Positions 1 through 9,282 of a stretch of DNA of 64,000 bases are shown here, piece after piece; the stretch's first letter is position 1, and the number at the start of each line of letters is the position of its first letter. Below the pieces are notes generated by a model. It saw only the letters and a list, made by a program, of their open reading frames with translations. It did not search any database and was not told where the DNA came from. Both the position numbers and the translations under genes were made by a program. This DNA is from Blautia sp. An249 (GTDB lineage: Bacteria; Bacillota; Clostridia; Lachnospirales; Lachnospiraceae), in assembly GCF_002159835.1 (NCBI RefSeq), contig NZ_NFJL01000012.1, positions 1 to 64,000 on the forward strand. Reading direction: 5' to 3'.

Positions 1-256
1 GGTATCACCTCCATCATTTGAGAACATCTTATCAAATGATGGAAGGGATTTGAAGATACGGATGATTACCTACTTACAGATGATTTTTGCGGTGCCCTCT
101 TCAACTTTTTTAATTAATATACTCTACATCCAAATCTGGAAGAGTCACCTGCTCTCCCATAACAGTATTAGCGGTCGTTGTTCCGTTGCATTTTCCATAA
201 ATCGTAACTAATCCTAATTCAGATATGACAGGTATTGCACAAAATGCACCAACTGA
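1..256. other. Left-edge region, no complete gene
   Basis: No complete gene is supported here. On the minus strand a frame of about 48 codons is open after the stop of the 530-codon reading frame and ends near 116, but it has no good start codon and may be a gene remnant. At the edge the minus strand carries GGAGGTGAT, a strong ribosome binding site for a gene lying outside the window. Confidence 0.4.
11..42 (-). promoter_or_regulatory. Hairpin abutting an off-window ribosome binding site
   Basis: Perfect 11-bp inverted repeat (CCATCATTTGA / TCAAATGATGG) with a 10-nt loop. On the minus strand its last bases run directly into GGAGGTGAT, so the hairpin could mask or expose the Shine-Dalgarno of the next gene. 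There is no U tract, so it does not look like a terminator. Confidence 0.5.
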
Positions 257-1813
257 TTAATTCTGAACAGCCACACTCAACTGATATGGCTGAATATCCT
301 CTTCCCAATTTTCGCTGTACCCTTCAGCATAAAACTGGAAATCTGTATTTGCGTCAATCGTTGGGAACACTAAGACTCCTGAGCTCTCTGTGCCAGGAAG
401 AACTTCTGATTGCAAATCAGGGTAATCCGCGTAAAAATTCGTTTCCGTTTCATACTGCTGTCCGTTCTGGATTAGTTTTGCACTATAACTAAATATACTG
501 AATTTGCTTCCGCCATTATTCTTTACAGTAATATATATTCTAGTTTCTAATTCAGCATATTCCACTTTATCTATGGAAACAGAATATCCATATTGATCTA
601 TTGTTAAAGCATCAAACTCACATTCTTTTATTGTAGGACGTACTACATCTTTATAACTTGAGATTTCTACTTTTTCGGCATCAATTATAGGAGCACTTAC
701 TATTCCTCCAACTAAATTTGTCCCTGTTACCATTCCCTCAATTTTCCCGTCTACAACAACATATGATTCACTCGTATATTCTGTTCCATCTTTTGGTGCT
801 TTAACCAAAAAATTATTTTTAGAATTTTCCGGGTCATTCCACACTTGAAGTTCAACGTATTCACCTGTATCTTGTGGAGCTGTAAAAACTTCCCCCGTAA
901 GCTTTATATATTTTCCTTTAAAACTATCTGGATCTAAAAAGAACTGCGGAATTTCTTCATCGGTTAGATATACCTTTTCATCAGTTTCTATATCATCCGT
1001 ATCTATGTTTGAATTCACATAATCCCCAAAATTCCATACTGTTTCATATTTCCCATCATCCTTTTTAATATCAATTCTTGCCAAATCCATTATTTCATAA
1101 TCATCTACCACAACACTAACGGCCGGGAGATTCAGAACATCAGAAAATCCTTGGTATGTCCCAAATATTCTGACATTTTCACCACCTATTTCTTCTATTT
1201 CTGACTCAGACGGAACATTTACATCCCATCTATTCTTGTCCTCTTGTTCAACAACTATTGCTAATAGAGGCGGCTCACCTTCATCGCTATCTATTTTTGT
1301 CTGGTTTATAACTTTTCCCTCAATATAAATTAACGTTCCATCGAGTCCATTTTCAGAAGCATATGAATTAAATTTATCATATTCAGCTCTTTCAAATCCG
1401 TCGATTATTTCTTGTTCTTGTTTAAGTTCTTCTTTATTGTTATCATGTCCCTCACTAATACCTTTGGATGAATTACTAAACCAAACAAACATCATTACTA
1501 CAATAAGAATAGCAAGAGCAGACATTGCAATTCCTGCTATGGCCATTCCCTTTCCTTTTCTTTTTTGTTTCAAAACAATTATACCTAAAACAAGTCCTAT
1601 AATTGCAGGAATGACTCCAATCCAAACACATATCGTCAAAATTGAAACAATCCCTAAAACCATAGATGCAATTGATAACCCAATTTTTTCAGAATGTATT
1701 TCGTTATCAACTGTATTTCTCGTCTGAGATTGAATTGGATAACCACAATTCGGACAGCTATTCAGATTTTCATTAATTTCAGTTCCACATTCTGGACATC
1801 TTACCAGTGCCAT
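257..1813 (-). CDS. Zinc-ribbon membrane protein with large extracytoplasmic region
   Basis: About 518 aa. The N-terminus has a CPECG...CPNCG zinc ribbon, followed by two hydrophobic segments typical of DUF4190-like proteins (about residues 45-80 and 88-112), then about 400 residues that would lie outside the membrane, ending in a DUF4352/DUF5067-like beta domain. The start is the ATG at 1813, 8 nt after GAGGAGG; the frame is open further upstream. It follows a second zinc-ribbon membrane gene in a cassette with its own promoter, downstream of the tape-measure gene, where baseplate genes would be expected. A lysogenic cargo (moron) gene is the likeliest reading; function unknown. Confidence 0.75.
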   Translation of the reverse strand: MALVRCPECGTEINENLNSCPNCGYPIQSQTRNTVDNEIHSEKIGLSIASMVLGIVSILTICVWIGVIPAIIGLVLGIIVLKQKRKGKGMAIAGIAMSALAILIVVMMFVWFSNSSKGISEGHDNNKEELKQEQEIIDGFERAEYDKFNSYASENGLDGTLIYIEGKVINQTKIDSDEGEPPLLAIVVEQEDKNRWDVNVPSESEIEEIGGENVRIFGTYQGFSDVLNLPAVSVVVDDYEIMDLARIDIKKDDGKYETVWNFGDYVNSNIDTDDIETDEKVYLTDEEIPQFFLDPDSFKGKYIKLTGEVFTAPQDTGEYVELQVWNDPENSKNNFLVKAPKDGTEYTSESYVVVDGKIEGMVTGTNLVGGIVSAPIIDAEKVEISSYKDVVRPTIKECEFDALTIDQYGYSVSIDKVEYAELETRIYITVKNNGGSKFSIFSYSAKLIQNGQQYETETNFYADYPDLQSEVLPGTESSGVLVFPTIDANTDFQFYAEGYSENWEEDIQPYQLSVAVQN

Positions 1814-1832
1814 ACGTTCTTCCTCCTCATCC

Positions 1833-2150
1833 TTATCGCATATTCCCAATTATATATATTAACAGCAAAAAAATTATAAGAATTGTAATAATAATTCTTG
1901 CTGTAGATGAAAAATGTTTGTATTTCCACATCGTATACATGCCTACTGGCCAAAAGAATAAAAGAAATATAAAAGAACATAATGGCCTTTCTACAAACCT
2001 CATGTTTTCTTCATCAACTATATTTGAATTCGCTGTTCCTACATTCCTCTCTTGTATTTTTATGTTACTTATAGGATAACCGCAATTTGGACATGAACTT
2101 GCTTTATCACTTACTTCTTTTCCACATTCTGGACACTTTATTAATGCCAT
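1833..2150 (-). CDS. Small zinc-ribbon membrane protein
   Basis: 105 aa. N-terminal zinc ribbon (CPECG, then CPNCG, about residues 6-26) nearly identical to that of the next gene, followed by two hydrophobic stretches (about 58-75 and 85-102), the first containing an FFWPVGMY motif. Start ATG at 2150 after AGGGAGGGG. It is the first gene of a two-gene cassette. The shared ribbon and membrane anchor suggest the two act together at the cell envelope, perhaps in superinfection exclusion; that is inference. Confidence 0.75.
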   Translation of the reverse strand: MALIKCPECGKEVSDKASSCPNCGYPISNIKIQERNVGTANSNIVDEENMRFVERPLCSFIFLLFFWPVGMYTMWKYKHFSSTARIIITILIIFLLLIYIIGNMR

Positions 2151-2178
2151 ATTAATCCCCTCCCTTTTGTACAAATGT

Positions 2179-2184
2179 ATTATA
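2179..2184 (-). promoter_or_regulatory. Candidate -10 box of the zinc-ribbon cassette
   Basis: TATAAT on the minus strand, 29 nt before the ATG at 2150. No strong -35 box is seen (a weak TCCTTT-like match lies about 17 bp upstream). A terminator just upstream supports independent transcription of the cassette. Confidence 0.5.
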
Positions 2185-2210
2185 TCATTATTAGATGCTA
2201 AAAGGAAGAA

Positions 2211-2248
2211 TTATAGGGACAGACTAGAAAATTGTACTGTCCCTATAA
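2211..2248 (-). terminator. Terminator-like hairpin after the tape-measure gene
   Basis: Perfect 12-bp inverted repeat (TTATAGGGACAG / CTGTCCCTATAA) with a 14-nt loop, starting 9 bp after the tape-measure stop. On the minus strand it is followed by a pyrimidine-rich ATTCTTCCTTTT. It separates the tail operon from the zinc-ribbon cassette. Confidence 0.65.
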
Positions 2249-2256
2249 CCTTGCTG

Positions 2257-5200
2257 TTAATATGACGCAACCGGATTCATCCTGTAATCAAGGCTTTCAA
2301 ATCCTTTTTGTACCGATCTGGCGAGAACCTCGTTATCTTCGGTACGGAGTTCTGAATATATCGTTAGATTGATTGGCTTCTGCTGCTGATTCATCATTGC
2401 CATAGCAACACCTTCAGCAACTGCTTGCTTCATTTCCTCTTTTGTGAGTCCAGACCCTGATGAAGCATTATCCAAAATACTGTCGGCTATCATAGACATT
2501 GTTCTTTTGTTCTCTAACGGCAATACTGCTTCATTCCCTGCTTCACCGATGCCCGCTATCGTTGCTTTTGTAAAAAGTCCACCGGTTTTGTACCATGAAA
2601 TGCTAAAGTCTGGAATTGGAATCTCCCAATCACCAACTCCTATATAATTCCAATCCCAATTGATATGTGGAAGTGGAATATATAAATTTGAAAAAGCATT
2701 TTCTATGTTACTCGCGCTTCTGTTCGCCGAATCCTCTCCATCCCTAAATATTCTGCTTAAATTATCAAAAGCATTATTCATATGATCCATTATAGAATCT
2801 GCTATATTAATAATACTGTTTTTGGGCTTGTCGGATTCGGCATCAATTCCGTTTGAAAGTCCTTGTGCCACATTTTCGCCGTATCCCTCGAATACTTTTG
2901 AAGGAGAATTAATCTCTAATTTATTAGCAAATGGATCCATCAAGGCGTTCTTTGCGAAATCTTCCATCTTATCTCCTGTTTCGCCTTTTAATTCCTCCAT
3001 TTTCTCTGTGTAACCTTTAACGGAAAAAGCGGCATAGCCAGAATATTTTTCTTTTAATTGTCTTTCTAGATCTACACCATCAACAAAAGCCTTTTTAACC
3101 GCTTCTGTGATAGAAGTTGGATCGCTTTGTAATCCAGATGCATATCCTTTAATAGTTGCTTCTCCGTTGTTGTAAGAGATTGTTACTCCTTTCGGCAAAA
3201 CTTCGGATATTTTGTCTATTGTAGCTTTATTTAACGCACTTCCTACTGTGTCTCCATCTTCCTCTCCACTGATTCCGGCTGCATACTGTTGTATTGTCCA
3301 CTGTCCATTGTTATACGCCAATGTACTTCCTTGAGGAAGAATCTCATTAATTTTAGCTATGGTTGCATTATTAAGATTTGTTAGTAGAGAATCGCCACCA
3401 TCTGTTATACCGGCCGAATATTGGTCTATGGTAAGCTTTCCATTTTCGTAGGCGATTGTGTATCCCTCTGGTAATTTGTCTCTAATAGTCTGCATTAAAG
3501 AGGTATCAAGTGTACTTCTAAATCCTTCCGTTCCTTCTGACAGTCCTTGTCCTAAACTAACAAGCACACCATTACCGATGTCATAATATCCTTGTCCGTT
3601 ATCTTTATAGATACCTTCCTGAATTCCTTGGTAGATTTCTAACGCTTTTTCTCCAGTTATCTGTTTCCAGCCATCCATGCCTTTTTGCCAGATTCCGCCT
3701 ACTGAATCAATAGTTTGTGCTGCATCAATAGCTAGTTTAGAAAATTCAACATCGCCAATCGCCGTGGATGTCGATTCTAACTGAGATATTAGAGGAGTAA
3801 AATCTGTTTTGTTTATTTCTTCTTTTGCATTACTAGCCTTGGTAGATAAATTTTCAAAACTTCCACCTGCATTTTCAATCGCTTCTTTTGCAATATCGGA
3901 TGATACGCCCATATCTTCCATTTTATCTGCAACATCAGAAAAAATTTCGGCAGCATCTTCCCCGGAAGCTTGACCATCTGTAATTACTGTATAAAGCTTT
4001 TCCCACTGTTCCGCAGTAATTTCCCCGGATTTTTTCATATCCATTAAGGAGTCTGCTAATTTTTGAGTATTTTCTGCTGTTTCTACGCTTTCTTTATTGA
4101 AGTATTTTACAGCCTCTGTAGCTCCCCATGCTAAGACAGCTGCTCCTCCAAAAATTCCTCCGAGAGACAATATACTAGAAGACAAGGCCTTCATTCCTGT
4201 TCCGCCTGCTACTGTTGTTGCCGCTTCACCAAGAGCCGAGTCAGTTGCCCCTCCGATCGCAGAACTTAATTTAGAAATAGCTGCTTTTTCCAAAAAGTAT
4301 CCTGCTAGTTTTTCAATCATTTTAAAAACAAGTGAAGAAATCCCGCCGATATTCGCCACTTTTACAGCAATAAATGCTTTCGCTAAAAATGATGCTATCT
4401 TACCGGCTGTACTACCTTCTTCCATCCCTGTAAATAGACCGCCCAGGGTCTCTTTGATAATGTCTACAACGGTTGTGAGTATCCCCCACCAATCAATCTC
4501 TCCCAGGAATTCTCCAACTTTTCTTCCGAACTCTTCCCAGTCTGTATTTTCCGCGATATAAAGAAGCTCATTTAAAATGCTAAAGACAAAGTCATTAAAT
4601 GCTTCTCCCGCTTCCTTAGCGTTTAAATTGTGAATAGCTTTGTTCAAGGCAGAAGATATTTTTTCGCCAAGTCCTTCAAATGGTTTTTCCGCATTAAAGC
4701 TTTTTAGAGCAGAAAATATCCCGTTGAACCCATTCGAGAACGTCATAGCGATTGTCTCAAAATCAATTCGGTCAATAACTCCTTTTACCGCTTTTCCAAG
4801 AGCCGTCCCAAGAGATTCCCATCCTGTAATTCCTGCATCGTCTTTCCGCGACATGTCAGTAACAAAGCCAGACAGGATATTCCATCCGACCATGAAACCA
4901 TTACCAAGTGCGTTTCCAAGCTCCGTCCATTCAATCTCATTAATGGCACCTCTTAGTCCAACCGAGAGTTTCTCCCCGATTTGGTTAAAATCAATTCCCC
5001 CTGGGCCTACTAAAAGATTGAACGATTTCACCAAGGTATTAATCCCTGCACCGACAGTTCTTCCCATTAGATCCCAGTCGATATGCTCTACAAGGCTATT
5101 GAATGTCTTTGTAAACGCATTGATGAACTTTGTGATTTTGGGACCCACTTTTTTCCAGTTAATCGCATCGTATATGGCTTGTAAGCCTTTATTAATTCCC

Positions 5201-7410
5201 CAGGCAATTTCTTCTCCCAGTTTATCCCAATCATGGTCTAAAAAGGCTTTCCTGATTCTTTCCGCCCATTCATTTACGGCATCCGGAAGTTTACTTTTCC
5301 CTAATGCATCCGTAATATTGCCTGTCCCCATGTCCACTCCTGGAACACTGACATCATCTAAATCGCCCAGATCCCCTGCGTCGGAACTTGAACTTCCAAT
5401 ATCAGAAATTGCAGAACTTAATTGATTAAGTTCATCAAAATCCATGACAGACAGTGCTTTGTCCAGTTCTTTAGCAGAATCAGTTGCATCATCTAATCCG
5501 TCTGACGCATCATCTCCGGATGCACCTATATTCTCCAATCCTGTAGACGCATCGCCAAGTCCGGCCAAATCATTTACTACACCACTTTGTGATCCACCGC
5601 CGTCATATCCGGTTAAAACATACATGAAGTCCCGGAATGCTTCTGCCGCCCTCTGAAGAACCGACATCAAAGCGTTAAGAGCCTGAATAGCCGGAAGAAT
5701 GGCCGCAATGAAACCTTGTCCGATAGTCGCGGATAATGTCTGGAAATTCAATGCGAGAAGACGTGTTTGGTTGGCATACGTATTTTGAGTCCGAGCGAAG
5801 TCCCCCTGTTGCGCTCCAGTTACTGATAATATGTAGTTATATCTCAGTAATGCCTGTTCCGCTTGCGTCATGGATTGCCACGATTTATCAATGCCTTGAG
5901 ATAAAGCGTATGATTCCATCGCCGCCACTGTCATATTTATTCCAAGCTGACGCATCGGTTCTGTTTCTCCTGCGATTGCTGCACGGAGTTTGTAAAACGC
6001 ATCATCCGTACTGATGTTGTAGAATGAAGCTAAGTCTCCGGCCAGACCTGCAAGATTTACTGACATCTCTGCCGCAGCATCCTGAGCCACTCCAGTAGAA
6101 TTCAGCATCGCCATCATCGTTCCTGCATACTGTTTGGCAGCCAGTTCCGATAGCCCAAATTGCTCTTTCGCTGTAGAAGCAAACTCATAGGCTTTGTCCG
6201 CCATGTTTCCAAAAGATACATCTACAACGTTTTCTACCTCTGTTATATCAGAACCAAGTTCAATTGCTTGCTTTCCAAAATTAATCAGTCCATATCCTGC
6301 CCGAAACGCAATCGCTGTTTTTGCTAATGATAAAAGACTAAACTGTGCTGATTTAACTCCTTTACTGGATGTACCTATTTTTGAAAAAGCAGTTGAAATC
6401 CCCGACGCAATCTTTTTCATGGCAGACATCGCTTTGTTTCCAATGCTTATCACGCTGTTAAAGGACTTCTGTACAATATTTCCTACACTGGAAATCTTAC
6501 TAAACGAATTCTTAACCATATTTGCAGAAGAGCCAACTCTTCCACCAACCGAAGCCAGTCTCGATAAAGCTTCTGTCATTCGCAGTGTGTTTTCACTTAT
6601 TTCCGGTGCATCTTTCATGACATTGAAGAATTGTTTCGTTTCTTCCGCCAGATTTTTTAATCCGGATGCAGTACTTCCAGTTTTTCCTCCGGCATTTGCA
6701 AGTCGCGCAATCGAGGATATGAAAGAATTTACTTCTGGTGCAATGTTTCTAATTCCGGAAAATGTCCTTACTGTCTTTTTCAACTGTTTTCCAAGATTCG
6801 CCAAACCGGAAGCTGATTGTCCAGTTTTTTCCCCTGCATTCGCCAACCTCGCTATCGAATTTACCATTCGGTTCACGCTGTTTGAAATATCTGGTAGTTC
6901 TCCAATTTTCTGTATTTGTTTTAATGTACTATTCAGATTCCACGTCTTAATAGAGCCTATCTTCACAGATGCAAGCCTGCTTAGTGCGTTTGCTGTTTTG
7001 TTGATTCCAGAATCATTTAAGTTTGTTTTTTCAAGCATTGATATGGAATCCGCAACCGTTTTAATGCTGTTCGCTGTTTTGATGGCACTATCCCCATCTA
7101 TATCCTTTATTGAATCAAAGACACTTTTTAGTCCTTTCACATCTGGCGATTCAATTTTTATATTCTTAAGTTCATTTAAGGACTTAACCGCACCGGATAA
7201 ATCTGGAATCCGTATTCCCTTCAGCTCTGACATGGAATTCGAGAATCCATTCAGTGTTGTTGACAGTTTTGAGAATCCAGAGGTATTTAACCTGTTGACC
7301 GCCTTATCCATTCCAAGCAGAGAAGAGCTTAGCCTATCCAATGCCCTGCTTGCCCTTTGTGCATCTGCTGAAACTTTTATATTTAAATTATCCACTGTTC
7401 CATCTGACAT
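2257..7410 (-). CDS. Tail tape measure protein
   Basis: 1717 aa, the longest gene here. It sets tail length and helps DNA ejection in siphophages. The N-terminal 300 residues hold several imperfect repeats of a RLANAGxKTGxxASGLxNL type. A region of hydrophobic helices follows (about 340-600 and 1050-1130). Around residues 1310-1450 there are three tandem repeats of about 50 residues (LPxGxTxxYxNGxxTIxxYxxGI). The C-terminus has the typical GEAGNEAVLPL motif. Start ATG after TTGGAGGTGG. It lies directly downstream of the tail chaperone pair. Confidence 0.93.
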   Translation of the reverse strand: MSDGTVDNLNIKVSADAQRASRALDRLSSSLLGMDKAVNRLNTSGFSKLSTTLNGFSNSMSELKGIRIPDLSGAVKSLNELKNIKIESPDVKGLKSVFDSIKDIDGDSAIKTANSIKTVADSISMLEKTNLNDSGINKTANALSRLASVKIGSIKTWNLNSTLKQIQKIGELPDISNSVNRMVNSIARLANAGEKTGQSASGLANLGKQLKKTVRTFSGIRNIAPEVNSFISSIARLANAGGKTGSTASGLKNLAEETKQFFNVMKDAPEISENTLRMTEALSRLASVGGRVGSSANMVKNSFSKISSVGNIVQKSFNSVISIGNKAMSAMKKIASGISTAFSKIGTSSKGVKSAQFSLLSLAKTAIAFRAGYGLINFGKQAIELGSDITEVENVVDVSFGNMADKAYEFASTAKEQFGLSELAAKQYAGTMMAMLNSTGVAQDAAAEMSVNLAGLAGDLASFYNISTDDAFYKLRAAIAGETEPMRQLGINMTVAAMESYALSQGIDKSWQSMTQAEQALLRYNYILSVTGAQQGDFARTQNTYANQTRLLALNFQTLSATIGQGFIAAILPAIQALNALMSVLQRAAEAFRDFMYVLTGYDGGGSQSGVVNDLAGLGDASTGLENIGASGDDASDGLDDATDSAKELDKALSVMDFDELNQLSSAISDIGSSSSDAGDLGDLDDVSVPGVDMGTGNITDALGKSKLPDAVNEWAERIRKAFLDHDWDKLGEEIAWGINKGLQAIYDAINWKKVGPKITKFINAFTKTFNSLVEHIDWDLMGRTVGAGINTLVKSFNLLVGPGGIDFNQIGEKLSVGLRGAINEIEWTELGNALGNGFMVGWNILSGFVTDMSRKDDAGITGWESLGTALGKAVKGVIDRIDFETIAMTFSNGFNGIFSALKSFNAEKPFEGLGEKISSALNKAIHNLNAKEAGEAFNDFVFSILNELLYIAENTDWEEFGRKVGEFLGEIDWWGILTTVVDIIKETLGGLFTGMEEGSTAGKIASFLAKAFIAVKVANIGGISSLVFKMIEKLAGYFLEKAAISKLSSAIGGATDSALGEAATTVAGGTGMKALSSSILSLGGIFGGAAVLAWGATEAVKYFNKESVETAENTQKLADSLMDMKKSGEITAEQWEKLYTVITDGQASGEDAAEIFSDVADKMEDMGVSSDIAKEAIENAGGSFENLSTKASNAKEEINKTDFTPLISQLESTSTAIGDVEFSKLAIDAAQTIDSVGGIWQKGMDGWKQITGEKALEIYQGIQEGIYKDNGQGYYDIGNGVLVSLGQGLSEGTEGFRSTLDTSLMQTIRDKLPEGYTIAYENGKLTIDQYSAGITDGGDSLLTNLNNATIAKINEILPQGSTLAYNNGQWTIQQYAAGISGEEDGDTVGSALNKATIDKISEVLPKGVTISYNNGEATIKGYASGLQSDPTSITEAVKKAFVDGVDLERQLKEKYSGYAAFSVKGYTEKMEELKGETGDKMEDFAKNALMDPFANKLEINSPSKVFEGYGENVAQGLSNGIDAESDKPKNSIINIADSIMDHMNNAFDNLSRIFRDGEDSANRSASNIENAFSNLYIPLPHINWDWNYIGVGDWEIPIPDFSISWYKTGGLFTKATIAGIGEAGNEAVLPLENKRTMSMIADSILDNASSGSGLTKEEMKQAVAEGVAMAMMNQQQKPINLTIYSELRTEDNEVLARSVQKGFESLDYRMNPVASY

Positions 7411-7495
7411 ATTCCCACCTCCAATTTTTTGAGGTCAATGGCTATTCTTCTGCTTAAATAGCCAAAAAGGGCAGGAAAGATTTCTCCTCCCTGCC

Positions 7496-7887
7496 CTAAT
7501 TCTTATGATTATTTTCAAAATTAATCTGCATGAGCTGAAGCATAGATAGCAGATTTTTCCTTTGTTTTTTGGCTTCTTCTTCCGTTATGGTTTCCTGCGC
7601 TTTGGCTTTTTCTTCATGTTTCTGCATAAAAGGCATATCCGGATATTTCCCTTTCGCTTTCTTTCCAAGTAATATCCTGCTTACTGCTACAGAAACAGCA
7701 ACCATTGTATACTGATTATGCATCCATGATAATTCATCCTCTTCTTTCCTTTTTAGTCTGTTAGCTTCAAGGAATGGTTTTAAATCGCTTGGTGTGCCAT
7801 CCAAAATCCGTTCCTCCTGAACGCCAATAGATAAATAAAATGGAAGAACATTCTTGTAGAAGTTTTCAGAAAAACTTAGCTGGCTTT
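7496..7887 (-). CDS. Tail assembly chaperone T part (made by -1 frameshift, gpGT)
   Basis: In the -1 frame relative to the upstream gene the sequence stays open from the end of gpG to 7496, with no stop. The only start candidate inside it is a TTG at 7804, so the region is best read as the C-terminal part of a gpGT fusion of about 271 aa, as in lambda G/GT. gpG and gpGT chaperone the tape-measure protein during tail assembly. The part beyond 7804 has a KAKGKYPDMPF stretch and a charged helical end. Order G, GT, tape measure is the classical siphophage order. Confidence 0.8.
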
Positions 7888-8310
7888 CTTTTTGTGATCC
7901 TGCGGAATTTTCGTTGCGTTCCGAGCTTCCGCTTTCTTCGCACTTTCCTCGGTTATCCTTGATAAAAAACCGTTCTTCATAAGCTCCTCTTGCAGTTTCT
8001 CAAACATGGTGTAACCGTCCTGCGGATTTTCTTCTGTACTCTCATCTTCATAGGTGTCTAACATATCGTAGATTTTATCCAATGCAGCCTCCTTTTCAGA
8101 CTCTGTCTCATAACCAAACTCGTCCCTATGGGACTTCTGAAGTCCTGCTAACAGAAGTTCCGCTACGGTTGCCATCATATTCTGAAATGCGTGTTCTTCA
8201 TCTTTCTGCTTTGTAATATTCACAACCCGGTCAATCAGGTTTGTTTTACAAAGTACCCTGTAGCCAAATCTTACCTTGTATTCCTTATCATTTACCTTAA
8301 ATGAAAACAT
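7876..8310 (-). CDS. Tail assembly chaperone G
   Basis: 144 aa. Position between the tail tube gene and the tape measure, plus an out-of-frame extension, mark it as the G chaperone. The N-terminus (MFSFKVNDKEYKVRFGYRVL) is typical of the family in Firmicutes siphophages. It ends in a Lys-rich tail, HKKKAS, where the A-rich codons form the shift site. Confidence 0.85.
   Translation of the reverse strand: MFSFKVNDKEYKVRFGYRVLCKTNLIDRVVNITKQKDEEHAFQNMMATVAELLLAGLQKSHRDEFGYETESEKEAALDKIYDMLDTYEDESTEENPQDGYTMFEKLQEELMKNGFLSRITEESAKKAEARNATKIPQDHKKKAS
7888..7894 (-). promoter_or_regulatory. -1 ribosomal frameshift site (C AAA AAG)
   Basis: Minus-strand codons CAC AAA AAG AAA GCC AGC TAA end gpG. 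Slipping back one base at the A-run keeps the frame open into the downstream chaperone sequence. It is one base short of the canonical A AAA AAG heptamer. No downstream pseudoknot was identified by eye. Confidence 0.65.
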
Positions 8311-8358
8311 AGTATTCCCTCCACTAATAAAATTTCAAAAATTATATTTCTATTTCAT

Positions 8359-9156
8359 TTAATTCCCAGATGCCCAGGCAACCTTGGCTTCTAATGCTTT
8401 GTACTCAACAATAACAAGTGAAATAGACATAATGGCTGCCTCGTTTCCGGCAATCTCAGGAAGAGGAATCTCTCGCCCGGTTTCTGCAATAACAAAGAAT
8501 GCATCTTGCATATCCGGGAACATAACCTGGAACCAAACTCCTTTTCCATCTTCTTTTGCCGTTTTAGCATCTTCATAAAGTTTCTTAATTGCCGGTATAC
8601 TTTTCTCTGGATCCATGTGGAATGTAATCTCCCATGTACCACCGGTATCCTGACGTCCTGCAACGTACTGAGATATGTAATCTTCCAGAGAAGATACATC
8701 AATCTGCTCTGTTTCCAGAGAAATTCCTCCAATAGATTCACACTCTGGTAACTGTGTAAATGTGGTTGGCTTTGTTCCGGCTGTGGTTTCAATTCCATAA
8801 CCAAAAGTAACCGATTTGTTATCACAAGGCTTTTTATCCTTGTTTCTGCATCATTACAATGCAGTCCAGCGTACCTTTTTACCACGCCCTCTGCAGGCGT
8901 ACCACCCGATAGTGAGGACTCTTGGGAAGATTATATTCTCATGCATCTCAGCATAAGGTTCACTTCCTACGCGTTGCGGTTGACTATACTTTTAAACATA
9001 GTCTTCACTCTCTGATTACCGTTGCAAACGGCTTTCCAGCTTATTTCCTCACTCATTATCCGTAATCTACTTGATGGTTTCATTACGGACGGCATTCTGA
9101 TGACTACGCATTTATTACGCCATCAGATTTTTACCTAATGTTGATAACTTCGCCAT
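8359..9156 (-). CDS. Major tail tube protein, interrupted by a group I intron
   Basis: Tail tube subunit. The coding sequence is join(9133..9156, 8359..8811) on the minus strand, 158 aa. Exon 1 encodes only MAKLSTLG; exon 2 resumes with VTFGYGIETTAGTKP and contains the family motif SLEDYISQYVAGRQDTGGTW. Start ATG follows AGAAAGGAGA. Without splicing the frame is broken and exon 2 has no start until an internal ATG at 8616. It is followed by the G chaperone. Its leader is shared with the capsid gene. Confidence 0.88.
8812..9132 (-). ncRNA. Group I intron in the tail tube gene (321 nt, no ORF)
   Basis: The 5' exon ends in U (GGU) and the intron ends in G, as group I requires. Pairings seen on the minus strand: P2 CCGTAAT/ATTACGG; P3 AGTGAGGA/TCCTCACT enclosing the P4-P6 domain; P4 GCTG/CAG; P5 GCCGTT/AACGGT; a GACTAT/ATAGTC hairpin; P7 AGTCC/GGACT; P8 ACGCC/GGGCGT; P9 hairpins TGCAT/ATGCA and CAAGG/CCTTG. 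Removing it restores the tail tube frame exactly. No homing endonuclease is encoded inside. The subgroup was not determined. Confidence 0.85.
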
Positions 9157-9217
9157 AAATTCTCCTTTCTACCCCGCAACTGTTTGGGGTCAGCGACTAC
9201 CTGTCTGGTAGCCGGTG
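9157..9217 (-). promoter_or_regulatory. 5' leader shared with the capsid gene (tail tube copy)
   Basis: The 61 nt before the tail tube ATG nearly match those before the major capsid ATG (14616-14674). Both end AGAAAGGAGAATTT and both carry a CTACC/GGTAG hairpin. A second hairpin is CCCC/GGGG here and CCGC/GCGG there: the stem bases differ but pairing is kept. See the finding on translational leaders. Confidence 0.7.
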
Positions 9218-9218
9218 A

Positions 9219-9242
9219 AAACCTATCGAATTCGATAGGTTT
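9219..9242. repeat. 24-bp perfect palindrome
   Basis: AAACCTATCGAA followed by its exact complement. It sits just upstream of the shared leader and downstream of the small gene at 9283. It could be a weak terminator, a processing site or a protein-binding site; no U tract favours one reading. Confidence 0.5.
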
Positions 9243-9282
9243 AACATAAAAATAACCGCATGGCTTTCCATACGGTTAAGTT

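Noticed and set aside
6194-7432. 412-codon plus-strand frame over the tape measure
   Set aside because: Antisense shadow of a repetitive long gene; no ribosome binding site.
8391-8885. 164-codon frame over the tail tube gene
   Set aside because: Out of frame with the tail tube protein and runs through the intron border.
8812-9132. Group II intron or insertion sequence as explanation of the tail gene break
   Set aside because: No domain V hairpin, no GUGYG start, no transposase or terminal repeats; group I pairings fit instead.
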